Origin: a bacterium
Lineage (GTDB): Bacteria > Hydrogenedentota > Hydrogenedentia > Hydrogenedentiales > SLHB01
Assembly (NCBI GenBank): GCA_024231375.1
Contig: JAAEQP010001366.1
Span: 1-6,907 of the forward strand
Reading direction: 5' to 3'
Length of the DNA stretch: 6,907 bases
A program made the position numbers and the translations under genes. Under the pieces are notes generated by a model. The model worked only from the letters and a program-made list of their open reading frames with translations, did not search any database and had not been told where the DNA came from. This document shows, one piece after another, positions 6,479-6,907 of this stretch (position 1 is the stretch's first letter; the number at the start of each line of letters is the position of its first letter).

Positions 6479-6907
6479 TCAGACGGTCAACTCCAACGGA
6501 TTCGTGTAGATCCACGGCGTCCACTCGTCGACGATGTCCAATTCCACTTCGACACGGTACTTCCCGGGTCCTTCGGGCCGCCAGTCGAGTTCGGTGCCTT
6601 CGCATTGGTAGACCTGCTCGCCGTCTTTCACCACCGTGAAGCGTCCCGCGTGAGGTGAGGCGGCCCGCAAGCGGACGCCGTCACCGAAGGGCATGGATTC
6701 GCCCATCACGGCGCGCTGTCCCCCACTTTCGGCGAAGTACACAAACTCGCGGCAATCGGCGATCATGTCAAACCCAATGAACACACGACCTTCCTTCATC
6801 CCGTCGAGAAGCGCCTCTTCGGTCAGTTCCTGAGCCAGCACGTGCGTCGCCACGTATTGCGTCATGCGTTCGTACGGGTCCAGTTGGAATCGGAACAGTT
6901 CGCGGTC
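6479..6907 (-). CDS. PHP-family metal-dependent phosphoesterase, C-terminal end (5' partial)
   Basis: The frame is open to the right edge of the window; 142 C-terminal residues are visible, and the ATG at 6865 is internal. The visible start reads DRELFRFQLDPYERMTQY, followed by VATHVLAQELTEEALLDGMK and GRVFIGFDMIADCREFVYFA. This resembles the region after the catalytic part of exported PHP-domain phosphoesterases, where a helix (ELTEEALLDGMKEGR) precedes a beta-sandwich tail. Residues about 52-142 are beta-rich and close with WTPWIYTNPLELTV. None of the metal-binding motifs lies in the window, so the assignment rests on the tail only. If correct, this is the second PHP-type protein here, of a different subgroup from the one at 3404-4543. 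The small lipoprotein gene follows after 28 nt. Confidence 0.55.
   Translation of the reverse strand, partial: DRELFRFQLDPYERMTQYVATHVLAQELTEEALLDGMKEGRVFIGFDMIADCREFVYFAESGGQRAVMGESMPFGDGVRLRAASPHAGRFTVVKDGEQVYQCEGTELDWRPEGPGKYRVEVELDIVDEWTPWIYTNPLELTV

Overview
The window is high-GC bacterial DNA from position about 225 onward, with short intergenic gaps and clear Shine-Dalgarno sites. Most gene products look exported. The gene mix is an FAD-dependent oxidoreductase with a HEAT-like tail, a DUF6528-type propeller, a PHP phosphoesterase of the Sb-PDE type, a secreted PI-PLC-like enzyme and lipoproteins. By family knowledge this suggests an environmental Planctomycetota, Verrucomicrobiota/Lentisphaerota or Hydrogenedentota-like genome, probably from a metagenome. 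The taxonomic call is inference. No rRNA, tRNA, CRISPR array, insertion sequence or phage gene was seen.

Layout: (1) 1-1071 (+), the C-terminal part of an FAD-dependent oxidoreductase, cut by the left edge, whose first ~200 bases are AT-rich and unlike the rest. (2) 1114-2190 (-), a PotD/PotF-like polyamine-type substrate-binding lipoprotein. (3) 2445-3377 (+), an exported DUF6528-like beta-propeller protein. (4) 3404-4543 (-), an exported PHP-domain phosphodiesterase. (5) 4759-5769 (+), an exported Ca2+-dependent PI-PLC-like enzyme. (6) 5818-6450 (-), an unrecognised small lipoprotein. (7) 6479-6907 (-), the C-terminal end of what looks like a second PHP-family protein, cut by the right edge and probably co-transcribed with (6).

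Orientation alternates gene by gene through the first six genes, giving three tail-to-tail pairs (gaps 42, 26 and 48 nt) and two divergent control regions (254 and 215 nt). The potD-side control region carries a perfect 20-bp palindrome. No intergenic stretch exceeds 300 bases.

The clearest possible functional link is the divergent pair of PHP phosphodiesterase and PI-PLC-like enzyme. PI-PLC enzymes release cyclic phosphodiesters, and several PHP enzymes hydrolyse phosphodiesters. This suggests, as inference only, an exported phospholipid or phosphodiester scavenging module. I see no convincing evidence of a wholly new multi-gene system.
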